Counted from the stretch's first letter, positions 43,117 to 54,189 are shown. The stretch: DNA of 64,000 nucleotides from Pomphorhynchus laevis (GCA_012934845.2 WNNJ02001765.1:1-64000), one strand, 5' to 3'. The notes: generated by a model not told the origin, from the letters alone. Program-made: numbers and translations.

Positions 43117-43626
43117 ATTCTCATGTATTATTTGTTAAGAAAATCTTTATATATTTATAAAACTTATCGAAAAAATGTGCAGCACTTTCGGAGCTTTAAA
43201 GGATCTAACGGGAGCGCAATTACAAGCAAACTCAACGGAATTGCAGGTTAGTGAATTAATTTCCCATTAAATATCTTCTATGAAGGAACTTCCTTTCATC
43301 GAAAAATCGGTTAACATGGTTGTCATAACACCCTCTGTTCCCATGGATACGAAAAACCATTTCAATTGCTTCCTGAGAAGCTAGAAAAATTTCCGAGGAA
43401 TATAATTCTTTTTAATTTCGCAAAGACAGTTGGCACTAGCTACCGTGTGTCTTTCGTGTCTGAAGACCTGGCGAAAGACTACATCAAATTCGGCCAACAA
43501 CATTGAAAGATTCAGCTATTATAAGTTTTAAGCCTATACAGGCAATAATTAAGATCACCAATATACTTTTATCCATTGATAAAAAAGATATTCGTGAACT
43601 CCAAGCCGAATTGCAGCTTACCAATT

Positions 43627-43815
43627 AAATCAGCTAACTGAGTCTACGTATTATTATATAATTATAAAATAAACAAAACATAATAATGCTAAATCAAAAT
43701 TTAATAATTAAATAATAAAATTAATAATTGTTTTTAGATTTTCTATAATTTAAATCAAGTTAAAAAAAATAAAAAATAAAATTTAAAATAAACGTCATTT
43801 TTATGAATTGACTAA
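43627..43815 (+). repeat. Dispersed AT-rich repeat, copy 2
   Basis: Near-identical to 22866-23065, inserted into LINE-C ORF1. The copies differ by short indels. Its presence in ORF1 shows that it is a mobile or copied unit and not LINE-C sequence. Confidence 0.75.
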
Positions 43816-43886
43816 TAATTCATAACTTACAATTTATTAAGGGGAAAAATAACTGTCTTCTGCCGATCGCTTTTGCGAAAACAAGC

Positions 43887-44183
43887 TTGGACAATGCCTG
43901 TTTTCTGGCTAATTCCAGTTGCAACCCCTTCATGGGTTGCAATTTGCGATTCACTCTCTTGTGCAAGGACGAATATACATATCCACACTGTAACCAGTGC
44001 CACAGCTGGGGGCACTGGGCTTCGTCTTGCACAAATAAAGGATGCTGTGGTATCTGCGCCTCACAGGACCAAGATCATCCTACCTCATGCAGCATTGCTT
44101 CATGTTGCAGAAATTGCAAACAACAGCATCCGGCGTGGTCTCGAAAGTGCTCCAAATTTAAGGAGTACCAAAAAAGCACGTGA
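43887..44183 (+). pseudogene. LINE-C ORF1, triple zinc-knuckle domain
   Basis: The 98-residue frame holds CNQCHSWGHWASSC (C-x2-C-x4-H-x4-C), CGICASQDQDHPTSC (C-x2-C-x6-H-x3-C) and CRNCKQQHPAWSRKC (C-x2-C-x3-H-x6-C), the usual trio of Jockey/I-type ORF1 proteins that bind element RNA. The upstream ORF1 part is out of frame and split by the dispersed repeat. An open C-terminal stretch follows at 44180-44506. Confidence 0.82.
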
Positions 44184-44639
44184 CTGCTGCGACGATATGT
44201 TCCAAGACTACCATTCATAGCTATAACGGGACCGCCAGTGATATTGGGCTGGCCATTAAAGATATCATGAGAATTATAGATACTAAAATCTCGGAACAAA
44301 TGGCGCCCATAATGACGCTTCTAAAGAAATTATATGACGTCATCTTTACGCCAAACATTGGAGCAACACCCGAAAACCGAGAAATCGAACAAGCGTGCCT
44401 CATCTATAAAAACATCTCCCGTCAAACTTCAAGAAAAAACGCCAGCAATGAAGCGGCATCGCAGTCAGTAGCACCAAATAAGCTGATGTGTATGAATTCA
44501 TTATAGGCAGTCGCTACACAGGGAAATTAAGAAAACGCTCGTGGGCAAATGCCTTCTCCTGTTGGAACGGGATGTGGAAAGAACGACCTTTACGCCTCTA
44601 GTTTCGACTAGGCGGAAGGTCGCCCACTCCAGCTAAACT

Positions 44640-45965
44640 AACACAATGGGAAGTAATCAAGAGCCTTTTTCACTGAATATCCACTGTGTAGCCAATATCT
44701 ACATCCATCCAGGGTAGATTCACAAGAACCGTGACCACCTGGAACGCATTTTAGGTAGTGGCTCTGAAATGTTATTTGGTGATTTCAACGAAAGAACTGA
44801 TCGCGGGATTAATGCAGCGCTCCGCAGAGCCAGGAGCGACTATTTTATTCACAAACTGCCGTCCCCTACCTTTCATTGCTCAACAACAAATTCTCTGCTC
44901 GATATATTACTGCTTCATAAAATGTAGTTGTTGAAACCCATCTGCACGGAGCAGTCACGCCAACAACTGACCACCTCTCATGACCTAATTCGCTGGCGGA
45001 TAGAAGGAGATACGTTGCTTTGAAGAAGGTTTCACTTTGATCTTATCATAGTGACGTTCTTCCAGGTATCTATCCAGCTATTCTGCAAAATTGGGAATGA
45101 GAGTTTGACCGAAATTAATTCCTACCTCTCTTCGCAAGCTACCGCGTTGCTTTCGACTGCCTATAAAGGTCGTATATACAATCCAATTTCAACAAAACTC
45201 AAGGTCCTAGTTAATATGCTAAACCTTCCTAATCTTTCTGTTTCCGCCAGGCAGGTCCTCTCGAATGAATACTGGATCACTAAATATGGGTTCCGGCTGG
45301 GGAAGGATAGGGGGAGTATTGTTTACCTTAACCCTTCTCAGTCTTCTTTTTGGAAGTTATTCAAAAAAAGTTTGTCTGTTGGAAGGATAGAGTACTAGGC
45401 TGGATTGGTAGTATAGGCCTTGATAAAGTTTTAGAGGAGTCACTATCCCTACATAATTATGAGCCACTCAATCACCCCAACCAATCCCGCCTTGGTGTGA
45501 TTTCAGGAGTAGGGACTTATCTGTTACAGATATCCTTAACTCCTAGGGGCCACTCCCGAGCACCTCCAAATCCTATGCGTCACTCTCCACTAAGGTCTGT
45601 CAGCTTTTAACAGACAGTCAGAGAAAGGAAGTCGCAATCACAATGCTACTAGCCTCCCCGTTCGACATTGCTGGCATTAATATCAGCCGTCGCGTATTTT
45701 TACCAAAAAAGAAATCGATTACATGTCCTAAAGATCTGCGGCCCATTTGATACAAAACTCCCTAGTCACCATTTTACAAAAAAGCGCTTGCGCGTAAAAT
45801 CCCCGACCATCTAAGTAGACGAAATTTAATCCCACCAGGTTTTAATGGGTACGCAAAAGATCGCTCGATCCATTCAGCAATAGGTAAAGTGCATCAGTTT
45901 TGTCGGGATAATAGCTATCAACTTGCTGTGGCTGTTTTCCTTGACTTTTCTGCTGCATTGGATCG
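44640..45965 (+). pseudogene. LINE-C ORF2: deleted endonuclease, connector, start of RT
   Basis: MLFGDFNERTDRG (GDFN) and TSHDLIRWRIEGD (SHD) survive, but the QWN and QE motifs were deleted. The connector (45051-45398, 45350-45610) is partly open. The RT reaches AVFLDFSAALDRL, where the motif reads AALD instead of AAFD, and then stops at the second deletion. Inactive. Confidence 0.8.
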
Positions 45966-46134
45966 GCTTAAGGGCTCAGATCCCTATGGTACTGAGACCA
46001 TAGTAATAAAGAAGACGGATTTGTTAGACTGATTTTTACTATATTCACTTCTTTCCTTTTCTCGCATGTCTTATTATTAAGTTTTTAGAAGTTGTATGTA
46101 TTATTTAAGAAAATCTTTATTTATTTATAAAATA

Positions 46135-46995
46135 ATGATGATGTTCTTATTTGTTCATATAATATTGCCAAAACGATCGCTAAATCGGGTAAGCCGCATT
46201 CAAAAGGAAAACAACTTATTTTGCTTGCTATAGAATAAGTCTTGCGTACTATAGTACATCATAATTCCCCAAATTCGGTTACAAAAACAAGTCCACTTAG
46301 TAATAACCCTTTACAAATAAGAATTGACAAAATGTGTTTAGATACTGAAGAAATAATATGTGAGGCACTTAAAAGGCAACATTTTAGTTTACAACCTGAT
46401 GAATTAATACTACCGGGAAATGAGGCACTACTTCTGGGATATGCACGTATTATTAAAGACAATAACGTTCTTTAGGAGCTGCTATTTGCAAAGAAACTTT
46501 AAACCGACACTCGAGGGGATACTATTTTTACGGTTGTGGATCAGTTTTTTAAAGAAAAGATATTCCACTGAGCAATATTATTGCTTGTGCTACAGACGGC
46601 ACCCCCCGCATTAATATGTAGGCACAAAGGGTTTCTTGGTTTATAAAGAAGGATGTTCCGAATGTTTTTACAATACATTGTGAATTCATCGGCAACATAT
46701 GGTTGCTAAGAATTTAAGTGATTAACTTAACAAATCCATCAATGTTATTATCAGGGCAGTGAATAAAATAGTCTTATCTTTAAATTCCAGAATGTTTCGA
46801 GAATTTTGTAAGAAAAAATGATCAAGAATTTGAGCGCCTTATATTACATACTGAAGTAAGGTGGTTGTTCAAAGTAAACTGTTTAAAACGATTTTATTTT
46901 TTGTTTAATAGCATAGTGAAATTTCTATGGGAGCATAAAAGTAATGATTTCATTGATTATCTTTTGGAAAACAAAACAGATATTGCATATTTAAC
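46135..46995 (+). pseudogene. hAT transposase, front and middle part (ZBED-like)
   Basis: Residues read SYNIAKTIAKSGKPHSKGKQ, SPLSNNPLQIRIDKMCLDTEEIICEALKRQHFSLQPDE, NEALLLGYARIIKD, then DTRGDTIFTVVDQFFKEK and HTEVRWLF. These are the ordered blocks of ZBED5/GTF2IRD2-type hAT transposases; a complete one would continue into the region seen at 18.65-19.6 kb. At least five stops or frameshifts break it. It is cut at 46995 by the 3' end of a reverse LINE-A. The open piece 46242-46475 is the best-preserved part. Confidence 0.8.
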
Positions 46996-47725
46996 AGATA
47001 TCGGAAACCATAGTTGTTGGAGTAATTGGGAACGTGAAGTAAGAGGGTATGACGGGATGCAGCGATAGCGAGGTGGGGCGAGTGTCGTCTAAGAAAGGAA
47101 GGTTGATGAGAGATGGGGAGCCGACAGTAATGAGACAAAAAGTATCGAGAACAAGGCCGAGTTTGATGCGGATGTGGATGATGAGCCTGGAGAGTTGGGT
47201 AAGATATGTGGATGTGTGGTTTAAGCGACGGAAACGAAAGAGCACTCGAACTGCGGAGTTCATTATGCGTTGTAGGGATAGAATGATGAAGTTTGGAGAA
47301 TTGGCGAAAATGCTAAGGCAGTAATCGATTTTAGGGAAAAGAAGCGATGAAAGAAGATAAGTACAGGAACCGAAGTCGATAAAAGGGCGGATACGGCAGA
47401 TGTCACGGAGAATTAAGTTAGACGATCGAACCTTGTCACGGATCAAGGGTTTGAAGGAAAGGTGATCGTCGAAATGGAAACCTAAGAAATTGAGATTATG
47501 GACTATGGGGATGATTGATGAGGCAAAAGATACAGAGGGAGGAGATATGTTAGGTTGACGGGGAAGGATCCACATTATTTTGGACTTGTCTGGGTTTAGA
47601 ACGAGACAAAGATGGGAGAGACGTTTGTAGATAGAAGAAAGACAGTTGAAGGCAAAAATTGCGATATCGTGTATGCGATGGGCGGGTGCATGATCATATA
47701 TAAGTTTGTCATCGGCGTATTGCAT
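46991..47725 (-). pseudogene. LINE-A RT, motif C to near C-terminus (copy 4)
   Basis: The 244-residue frame has QYADDKLIY, KSKIMWILPRQPN, LNFLGFHFDDHLSFKP, and thumb residues collinear with 10578-11465, about 75-80 percent identical by eye. It ends about 50 residues before the normal C-terminus. Confidence 0.8.
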
Positions 47726-49200
47726 GACGTTAAAGGAGTGAGATTTGATAAACGGAGAGAGATCGCCAATTTCTCACTTTCTCAATTAGAAGAGAGAAAA
47801 ACAGGGTACCTAGGACTAAACTTTCTGGGACCACGCAGAAAATAGGGATGGAAGGAGAGGATGATGAATTTAAAAGACGCGAAAAGAACGGTCGGATAGA
47901 TATGATGTAAGCCATGCCACGGAGGAGGAAGAAAATCCGTAATCATAACGAAGGCGAGGAAGGAAAATAAAGTGGTCGACGATGTCGAAGGCGGAGTGGA
48001 GGTCGAGGGAGATGACAACACTATATAGAGCCGTGTCATGAGAAATGAGTAGGTCGTTGTAAACTTTTATGCAGGCGCTTTATGTGGAATGATTAGAGCA
48101 GAAAGCAGATTGGAAAGAAGGGTACAGATTGAATGAAATATATAAATGTTGATCTGTATTAAGATAAGGCGCTCTAAGAGCTTGGAAAGAGTAGGAAGGA
48201 CTGAAATCGGGCAGTAGCTAGAAGGAAGTGAGAGGTCCAGCGATTGTTTATAAAAAAGGAGACGAACGATGTCGGATTTCCAGTGTGAAGGAAATATACT
48301 ACTACGGATGGCGAGTTAAACAAGTTTGTGAGTAAAGGGGATATCGATGAGCATATGGATTTAAGTATAGGGGTAGGCAGGGGATCGGCATGTAAGGTTT
48401 TGTTAGGCAAGGAGATGATGACAGATTAGACTTCGGCAGGTGAGATAGGAAGATAAAAGAGTTCCAGGAGGATGAATGGAGGCGAGTAGCAGTGAGATGG
48501 AATAGAGACGGGGTTGTGAGAAAGCAACGTGGATACTTTGGTCTGAAGAAATGACGAATAATCATGGGGATTGATGTTGCAAGACGAAGAGAAGCGAGAA
48601 AGGATTGAGCTAAAAGTATCCCAGAGAAACTTAGAGTTTAATGAAGTGTTGATTTTATGCTGCCAGAAGGAGTTGCATTTGATACGTAGTCGGTGGAGAT
48701 GATACCGGCGAAGAGCAAGATAGGAATCACGGAGAGACGGAGTGAGTGAGCGGATCTCACGTCTGAGAGAGCGGTGATAAACTTGAAAAGCATGACGGAG
48801 TTGACAGTTTGAGAGCATTTATTGGATGTATAACCATGGGGCACGGTGCAAGCGATGATGAGGGTGAGGCTTGAAGGGCAAGAGAAGATCGAGAGTGGAT
48901 GTGAGTTCAGAGTCGAAATGAAAGGCATGATCGTGATGAGATGAAAATGTTATTGTGTGAGAAGATAGAGACGATTTGAGTGAGGCAAAGCGGAGAAGGG
49001 GGATGTCAAGATTTCTCATAGGGCGACGTAGGATGGTAGGTGTATGAGGCCGGGAGTGGTTGGAAGTGAGATCAAGGGTGATAAGAAGTTGGTCGGATAG
49101 ATCCAAATCGGAGATGTACAGTGAGGTGTAGCCAGAAAAACGATCGGTGATAGCTATAATGTCGAGTGCCCCGCCAAGGATATGTGTGGGGGCAGTGACC
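46991..49200 (-). mobile_element. LINE-A copy 4 (EN end to RT), both ends truncated
   Basis: Reading the minus strand from 49200: EN end (APTHILGGALDIIAI, DLSDQLLITLDL), connector (48818-48426), RT fingers and palm with breaks (48410-47730), and RT motif C to C-terminus (47725-46991, MQYADDKLIYDHAPAH). It lacks the last part of the ORF and the 3' UTR, stopping at 46991 where hAT sequence begins, and lacks ORF1 and most of EN. Confidence 0.85.
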
Positions 49201-49259
49201 CCACTGCCCCCACAGAGGTAATGTATACGAACTGTATACAAGTGCATACAGTTCGTATA
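49186..49259. repeat. Two adjacent palindromes at the LINE-A copy 4 junction
   Basis: GTGGGGGCAGTG (49186-49197) pairs with CACTGCCCCCAC (49202-49213) across 4 bases. TATACGAACTGTAT (49224-49237) pairs with ATACAGTTCGTATA (49246-49259) across 8 bases. All four arms are exact. The first palindrome begins in LINE-A EN sequence, so it was formed at or after the truncation. Confidence 0.88.
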
Positions 49260-49329
49260 TCTCTGTGCGGAAATTTCTGCGATAGCTGATACGTTGTCTG
49301 CCGAATCTTTTCTCGATATTCGGAACTCT

Positions 49330-49710
49330 AGAGGTCGTGCATTTTGACCGGCACAGTCAATTCACTCCTGTAAAACTGCGTGAGTTCTTATGAAGCAATT
49401 GTACGAATATTTCTCACACAACACTTTACCACCCAATCGGAAACGGTCATTGCGAGCGCCTGAATTGAGTGATATGGAAAACTATCCAACTGGCTACTAA
49501 AACCCGAGGTCTTCCTCAAACTCAATGGAAACAGTATTAGATGCGGCTTTACATTATATATGATCTTTACTGTGCACTGTGACTAACTCTACTCCTCATG
49601 AACGGATCTTCAACTTTTCAAGGAAATCGAGCAACAGATACGCTATCCCCAGCTGGCTAATGCCTGATCCTGCTTTCATGCTTGACAAATTCTAAATTTG
49701 TCAGATAATA
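49330..49710 (+). pseudogene. LTR-retrotransposon (Ty3-type) integrase fossil
   Basis: Residues such as TTLYHPIGNGHCERLN and, later, a FNFSRKSS-type line are the conserved integrase core (TT.YHP..NG..ER.N) and the region after it. No LTR or other pol domain was found. Broken; age moderate to old. Confidence 0.7.
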
Positions 49711-50090
49711 AAAACTATAATTAATTAAACTATACCTATATATAATCAAACTATACATAATCTAACTATATTAATCAGATAATAAAACTATACCTATATT
49801 ATATTGGAATCCAAAATTACATAAAAATCCAATAAAACCTAGGTTCATATGTAGTGCTTTTAAATGTACATTAAAACCACTTTCTGTTTATGAATAAAAT
49901 ACTTAAAGTAATTAAAGTACAATTCTAAAAATATTGCTGAGTAATCGACATTAATACTGGTATAAGTAAAGATTATAATTGTGGAAATTTAAGAGATAGA
50001 GATATAAAATCAAAACATACAATAAATATATCCAATTATAACTATCTACTTACAATCATTGGATATATTGTATTATTGAATACATTGGAA
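49711..50090. other. AT-rich stretch without a gene
   Basis: Contains repeated AACTATACCTATAT pieces (49720-49800) and an inverted pair ACAATAAATATATCCAAT / ATTGGATATATTGT (50018-50075). Possibly the 5' flank or UTR of LINE-B. Confidence 0.5.
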
Positions 50091-50127
50091 ACACAAGAAC
50101 AACGAGGAACGAGGAACGAAATTACAA

Positions 50128-51271
50128 ATGACAAGAGGTGGGCCACGTAAAGCAGCTGTTGTTCCTTCTAAGCGAGATGATGACAACAGAACGTTTAGTA
50201 AGACAACATGAAAGTCGGTCCAACGACGAGCAGGCCTTGCAGGTTGATACTGTTGATATGTCCCACGACAAATCAACAACAGACTGAAGCTGTTACCGTG
50301 ACATAATATGTCCTAATTCACAATGTTATGTTTGGATTACTGTCTGGATACCACGTCAACTACCTGTCAATTTCCTTGATAAAGATTTTATTTGTGTATT
50401 TTGCGCAGCTACTTTACAGACAAACGTTCTTAAACTTCAAAGACAAGTATGCTCGTTGCTATAGGGTAACAGGCTACCATCACCAAATAGTTCTTATGCC
50501 CAGCTAGATTTAGTGTCACGTCATGTTCCAAATCGTTTAACAAGCCAAACAAATGATACTGTTCGATATACTGTTTGCAACCATTCGATTTTTTTGTGAT
50601 GACATTCCCGGAATGTCATCACAAAAAAATATAACACGCAACCAGTAAGGTAGATTGTATTAGTGCTTTTCAAGAAAAGCGCAATCGTATCCCTTGTACA
50701 TAGTACTGGTCGTTCAAACGGAACCCATTCAAATGTTGCTTGTGATAGAAACAAATGCATTTTAATTGCTAACATTAAGGAGTCCGATGCCCTAAATAAT
50801 CAGGTCAGACTTGATAATGATTTAATCCATGTCCGATCTATTCTAATGACTGTCTTAAATGGACCATAATCTTGTCAAGCTGTGAGAGATATGCGTCTCA
50901 GAGCTGTCTTCCGGCTAGGTCGTGCCCCTTCGTCCGCCAACGATCGACCACGCCTCCTCAAAATTGTATTTACTTTATGTGAACTTGTGCAGCTCATACG
51001 TCGTAACTCATTTCACCTGAAAAGTCCGGGCATCTGTATTCTTAGAGACCTGGACCCCGCTGATCGTACACGTATATCAATGGCAAAATCGGAACTAGCT
51101 CAAAGACTGGCACATGGTGAAAACAATTTAACAATTCAGAATGTTCAGGTAGTGCAGCAGCGCCTCCACATTGGCTGGCAAGGCCTATTGTTGAACACAG
51201 CAGATATTGCTTGTCAGCGTGCTATGGCGCCAACCGCATGCCTACAAAGTGCATCTACCAAAATTTCATAA
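50128..51271 (+). pseudogene. LINE-B ORF1: PHD-like finger and RRM-like domain
   Basis: MTRGGPRKAAVVPSKRDDD starts the protein. Out of frame beyond it lie CPNSQCYVWITVWIP and FICVFCAATLQ, a C..C/C..C cluster like the LINE-A PHD finger. The RRM-like part includes NKCILIANIKESDALNNQ, MRLRAVFRLGRAPSSANDRPRLLKIVF, GICILRDLDPADRTRI and NLTIQNVQVVQQRLHIGW, the full RLGR...RPRLLKIVF...RDL signature. Broken by stops and by the palindrome at 50588. Confidence 0.75.
50588..50630. repeat. 43-bp near-perfect palindrome
   Basis: Arms of 21 bp (50588-50608 and 50610-50630; inner part GTGATGACATTCC / GGAATGTCATCAC) are exact with a single central base. It lies within LINE-B ORF1 between the PHD-like and RRM-like parts. 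Confidence 0.92.
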
Positions 51272-51329
51272 GAAGCTCTATTGCCTTATTTAAGTCGGGA
51301 ACTCCAAAAAGTTCGTTATCTAAATGTAC

Positions 51330-52010
51330 AATAAATAAAGCTTCCCACCAAATTCTATACTCTAATGTGCGTAGTATGTTTAATAAAATTGATGAGATTG
51401 GATTACTGATTCACGACTATTAACTGATGACTGCAGCTTTTACAGAATCGTGGCTAAACCCTTCTATTTCCGATAATGCAATTTTGTTAAAAGGATATGT
51501 TGCGTGCCGCAGCGATAGAATAGCTAAGCAGGGTGGTGGTATATTATTATATATACGTGACACAATAAAGTTCCGTGTCCTAGAAACTTTTAACGACCCC
51601 CTAACTTCAAACGAACTTTTAGCGATCAGATTATACCGCCCATTCTCCTTGATACTTGTAGTCGTTTACCGCGGCCCTACTTCATGTACTGATAGCATCG
51701 TGCAACGTTTATACCAGCTATCAGACCATAATAAGCCGGTATTAGTTGTTGGTGACTATAAAAAGCCTACAAAAGATTGAAATACATACAGTTGTAATTC
51801 ACTTTCTGACTTTGGTTCGACTGTGTTACTTTAAACAATCAATGATATATACCTTACTCAACATGTCAATGGATTTACCAGAATATCTTCTACGTCTCGC
51901 TCTCTTCTTGATCGGGTTTTGTCTGCTTCAGGACATATTGTTAATAGCGTTAATCACTTGGATCCAGTTGGTTGTTCCGATCATGCCACCTTATTAATAG
52001 ATCTTGGACT
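51330..52010 (+). pseudogene. LINE-B APE-type endonuclease
   Basis: ILYSNVRSMFNKIDEI, AAFTESWLNPSISD (TES), QGGGILLYIRDTI, LILVVVYRGPTS and VVGDYKKPT (normally GDFN, here GDYK) precede VGCSDHATLLIDL (SDH) in another frame. The active site is damaged at GDFN. Confidence 0.78.
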
Positions 52011-52478
52011 TAGTATCCCTATCAATAATTCCTGTGTTAACAGATTCAACCCTTTTAAAGCCGACTACAACAAAATAAAAGAGTTTATTTCAACCATTTC
52101 GTGGCCTAATGCTTATATTGTGGGTATTGATCCCGCCTGGCTGTTTTTCAAAAATACCTTGTATTCAGTACTTACCCGCTACGCCCAATTGTACGTCAAA
52201 CTGACGCCGGATCATCCCGTTGGATTAATCGAAAACTCAAACAAGCACTGGCTCAGAGACGCAAGGCATTTTGTAATTACAAAGCAGGTAACTCTAGTTT
52301 TGAGCAATACTGACAGTATAGAAACAGGGTAAAATCCTTGAAGAGACGTACGTGAGTAATCTTTGAAAATAATTTATCCGAACGATGTCGTCGTGATCCT
52401 GGCTCACTTTTCAAATACATTTCATCGAGAAAACGTATAGCTAACACGTTATCCTCTATTCTCGACAGCCAAGATGAT

Positions 52479-53690
52479 TTGTTATTGGACTCAAAGGAAA
52501 TTGCGAATGTATTCGGCACACACCTCACATCGCTGAATTCGTCACTGAATGCTCCACCGCAAATAACTGACAGTTCGTATGGTTTGGTAGCTAATACTAC
52601 TTCTGACCTTGATAACTTCATTAGACCTGACTTAGTGTACAGCGAGTTGTCCCGTCTGAAATGCACATTAAGTGCTGGTCCGGATCTATTGCCGTCAGCA
52701 TATCTTCGCAACCTAGCTGACACCATATACCTACCTCTATATAATATCTTTTGTGCCACACTAGGAAAGATCCCCTCAGACTGGAAGCGCTCTCTTATCT
52801 GCCACATATTTAAACAAGAGTCTCGTTCCGACATCGGTAACTACAGACCGATTAGCCTCGCATGTGTCTGCTGTCGCGTACTGGAACGCTTACTTCTGCG
52901 AAAAACACCACTCACCTATAAACTAACCGTATCCTCGCCCCTGAACAACATGGTTTTCGGAAATGTCATTCAACGCTAATGAATTTGTTGTTATCACACG
53001 ATAGCTGGACCAGATATTATGATTATGGCATTCCGGTTGACGTCATCTTCTTTGACTTCTCTAAGGCATTTGATACAGTCCTTCATGTTAATTCAATTCA
53101 AAAACTGCGCAATATCCACCTTGATAAGTGTTTAGTTCGCTGGATTATTGAATTTCTGTCTGACCGTCATTGCTTCGTAAGGGTAAACGACGAATTATCT
53201 GATCGCTTCCCTACAAATCTTGGAGTACCTCAGAAAACTATACTCGGTCCAGTTCTTTTCAGCATATACATTAACGACCTCATTCCTAAACTTAGATCTG
53301 AGTGTGTTCTCTATGATGATTTAAAAATCTGGCGCTTCATAGTTTTGGACTCAGATGTAGATATCTTGCAGTATAATATTAACACCATAAATGATTGGTC
53401 GATTTTGAACGGGTATAAATTTAATTTGAAAAAGTGTGCCTACATTTGCATATCAAGACGTCCGGCCGAGTCAGCTCATATTTATCATATAAACAACAGT
53501 GTTATTCTTAGGACGAACTCATACAAGGATTTATGTGTTTATGTATCTTCTAACTTATCGACACGTTTACATACTGGCACTACATATTCCAAAGTGAGAA
53601 GAATCATCGGCCTGATTCACCGAGCTCTTGTTCATATTGACTTCTCATGCTTCAAATCACCTTACGAGAACGCAATAATCTAGAGTCTGT
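52479..53690 (+). pseudogene. LINE-B reverse transcriptase core
   Basis: SAGPDLLPSAYLRNLA, NYRPISLACVCCRVLERLL and VIFFDFSKAFDTV (motif A, Asp kept) are clear. Motif B reads LGVPQKTILGPVLF, where PQG is normal. Motif C reads LYDDLKI, one residue short of the LYADDLKI seen at 3.9 kb, an in-frame codon loss. A frame break lies at about 52978. Two damaged catalytic motifs make it inactive. Confidence 0.85.
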
Positions 53691-54042
53691 ATTCCGATCA
53701 GCAACTAAAATGATAAAAGCGGTTAGACATATGAAATATCAGGATCGTATCTCGAGCTTGGGAATGAGATCACTTCGATATCACCGCGACAAGGCGGACC
53801 TGTGCCTAGCCTGGCAGATTTTACACGACAATCAACATCCACTCAGATCGCTAATGCATACGCGCGATATAACCTCACTTCGTGGTCATCAGTTCATGCT
53901 AAAAACACAACGATTACGCTACAAACGAACGTCCTTATACTTTCAGCGAATCGTTAATACTTGGAACCACCTTGCTGACTCAACAGTTGCATCCTCGAAT
54001 CTGGCTTATTTTAAACGAAATCTGGAGGAATATCCTTCTTGA
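53647..54042 (+). pseudogene. LINE-B RT C-terminal region
   Basis: RERNNLESVFRSATKMIKAV, YQDRISSLGMRSLRYHRDK, SLRGHQFMLKTQ and IVNTWNHLADSTV align with the C-terminus at 3131-3500. It overlaps the core frame by 37 bases in another frame. Confidence 0.8.
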
Positions 54043-54189
54043 AGATAAAGACCGAGTCAAAGGACATATGAACAATAGCAAGTACCCTCCACATTTACTT
54101 TTTCTACATTTACTTTTTCTGATTGTGACGCAACTTGTAATGGGCCTTGCTGCTCACTTTGTTGTCCATGAATAATAAAACACTATTCA

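Larger units (their letters stand above)
41330..43165 (+). pseudogene. LINE-C 3' end, interrupted by a MULE
   Basis: 41365-41510 matches the complement of the LINE-C C-terminus at 56.1-56.3 kb (GCTAAGGTTTCTCAAGCTCC; then the GGCGGCGTGTTGGAT and GGAGGGCTCAGA blocks). The 3' UTR continues to 41600 and resumes after the MULE at 43126-43165 with a TGTATTATTT...AAGAAAATCTTTAT sequence that also ends the next LINE-C copy (46096-46134). Between 41232 and 41365 there is a short palindrome (GGTAAGGTAACCTTACC near 41318). Confidence 0.7.
43166..46134 (+). mobile_element. LINE-C copy with two internal deletions
   Basis: It starts directly after the 3' end of the previous LINE-C copy, so the two lie head to tail. 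ORF1 runs 43174-44510, interrupted by a dispersed repeat at 43627-43815. ORF2 starts near 44646 but at about 44695 jumps from the first EN residues to ANIYIHPG, losing about 330 bp. At about 45965, just after motif A, it jumps to the C-terminal/3' UTR region, losing more than 1 kb. The 3' UTR ends at about 46134. Confidence 0.8.
50090..54185 (+). mobile_element. LINE-B, nearly full-length, decayed
   Basis: Layout: ORF1 with a PHD-like region (50130-50460) and RRM-like domain (50740-51270), EN (51330-52010), connector, RT (52480-53690) and C-terminus (53647-54042), then a short UTR ending in an AATAATAAAAC tail. It is the reference for the LINE-B pieces at 3.1 and 21.9 kb. About eight or more frame breaks are visible. 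Confidence 0.88.

Noticed and set aside
43873-44220. Overlapping ORFs of 115, 70 and 62 residues around the zinc-knuckle ORF
   Set aside because: They are shadow frames. Only the 43887-44183 frame carries the three CCHC motifs.
47049-47324. Plus-strand ORF of 91 residues over LINE-A copy 4
   Set aside because: It is the antisense shadow of the RT C-terminal frame and has arginine-rich, unstructured composition.
49224-49259. loxP-like recombination site (14-bp arms, 8-bp spacer)
   Set aside because: The size fits, but the arm sequence and orientation differ from known sites and no recombinase gene is present. Kept only as a palindrome.
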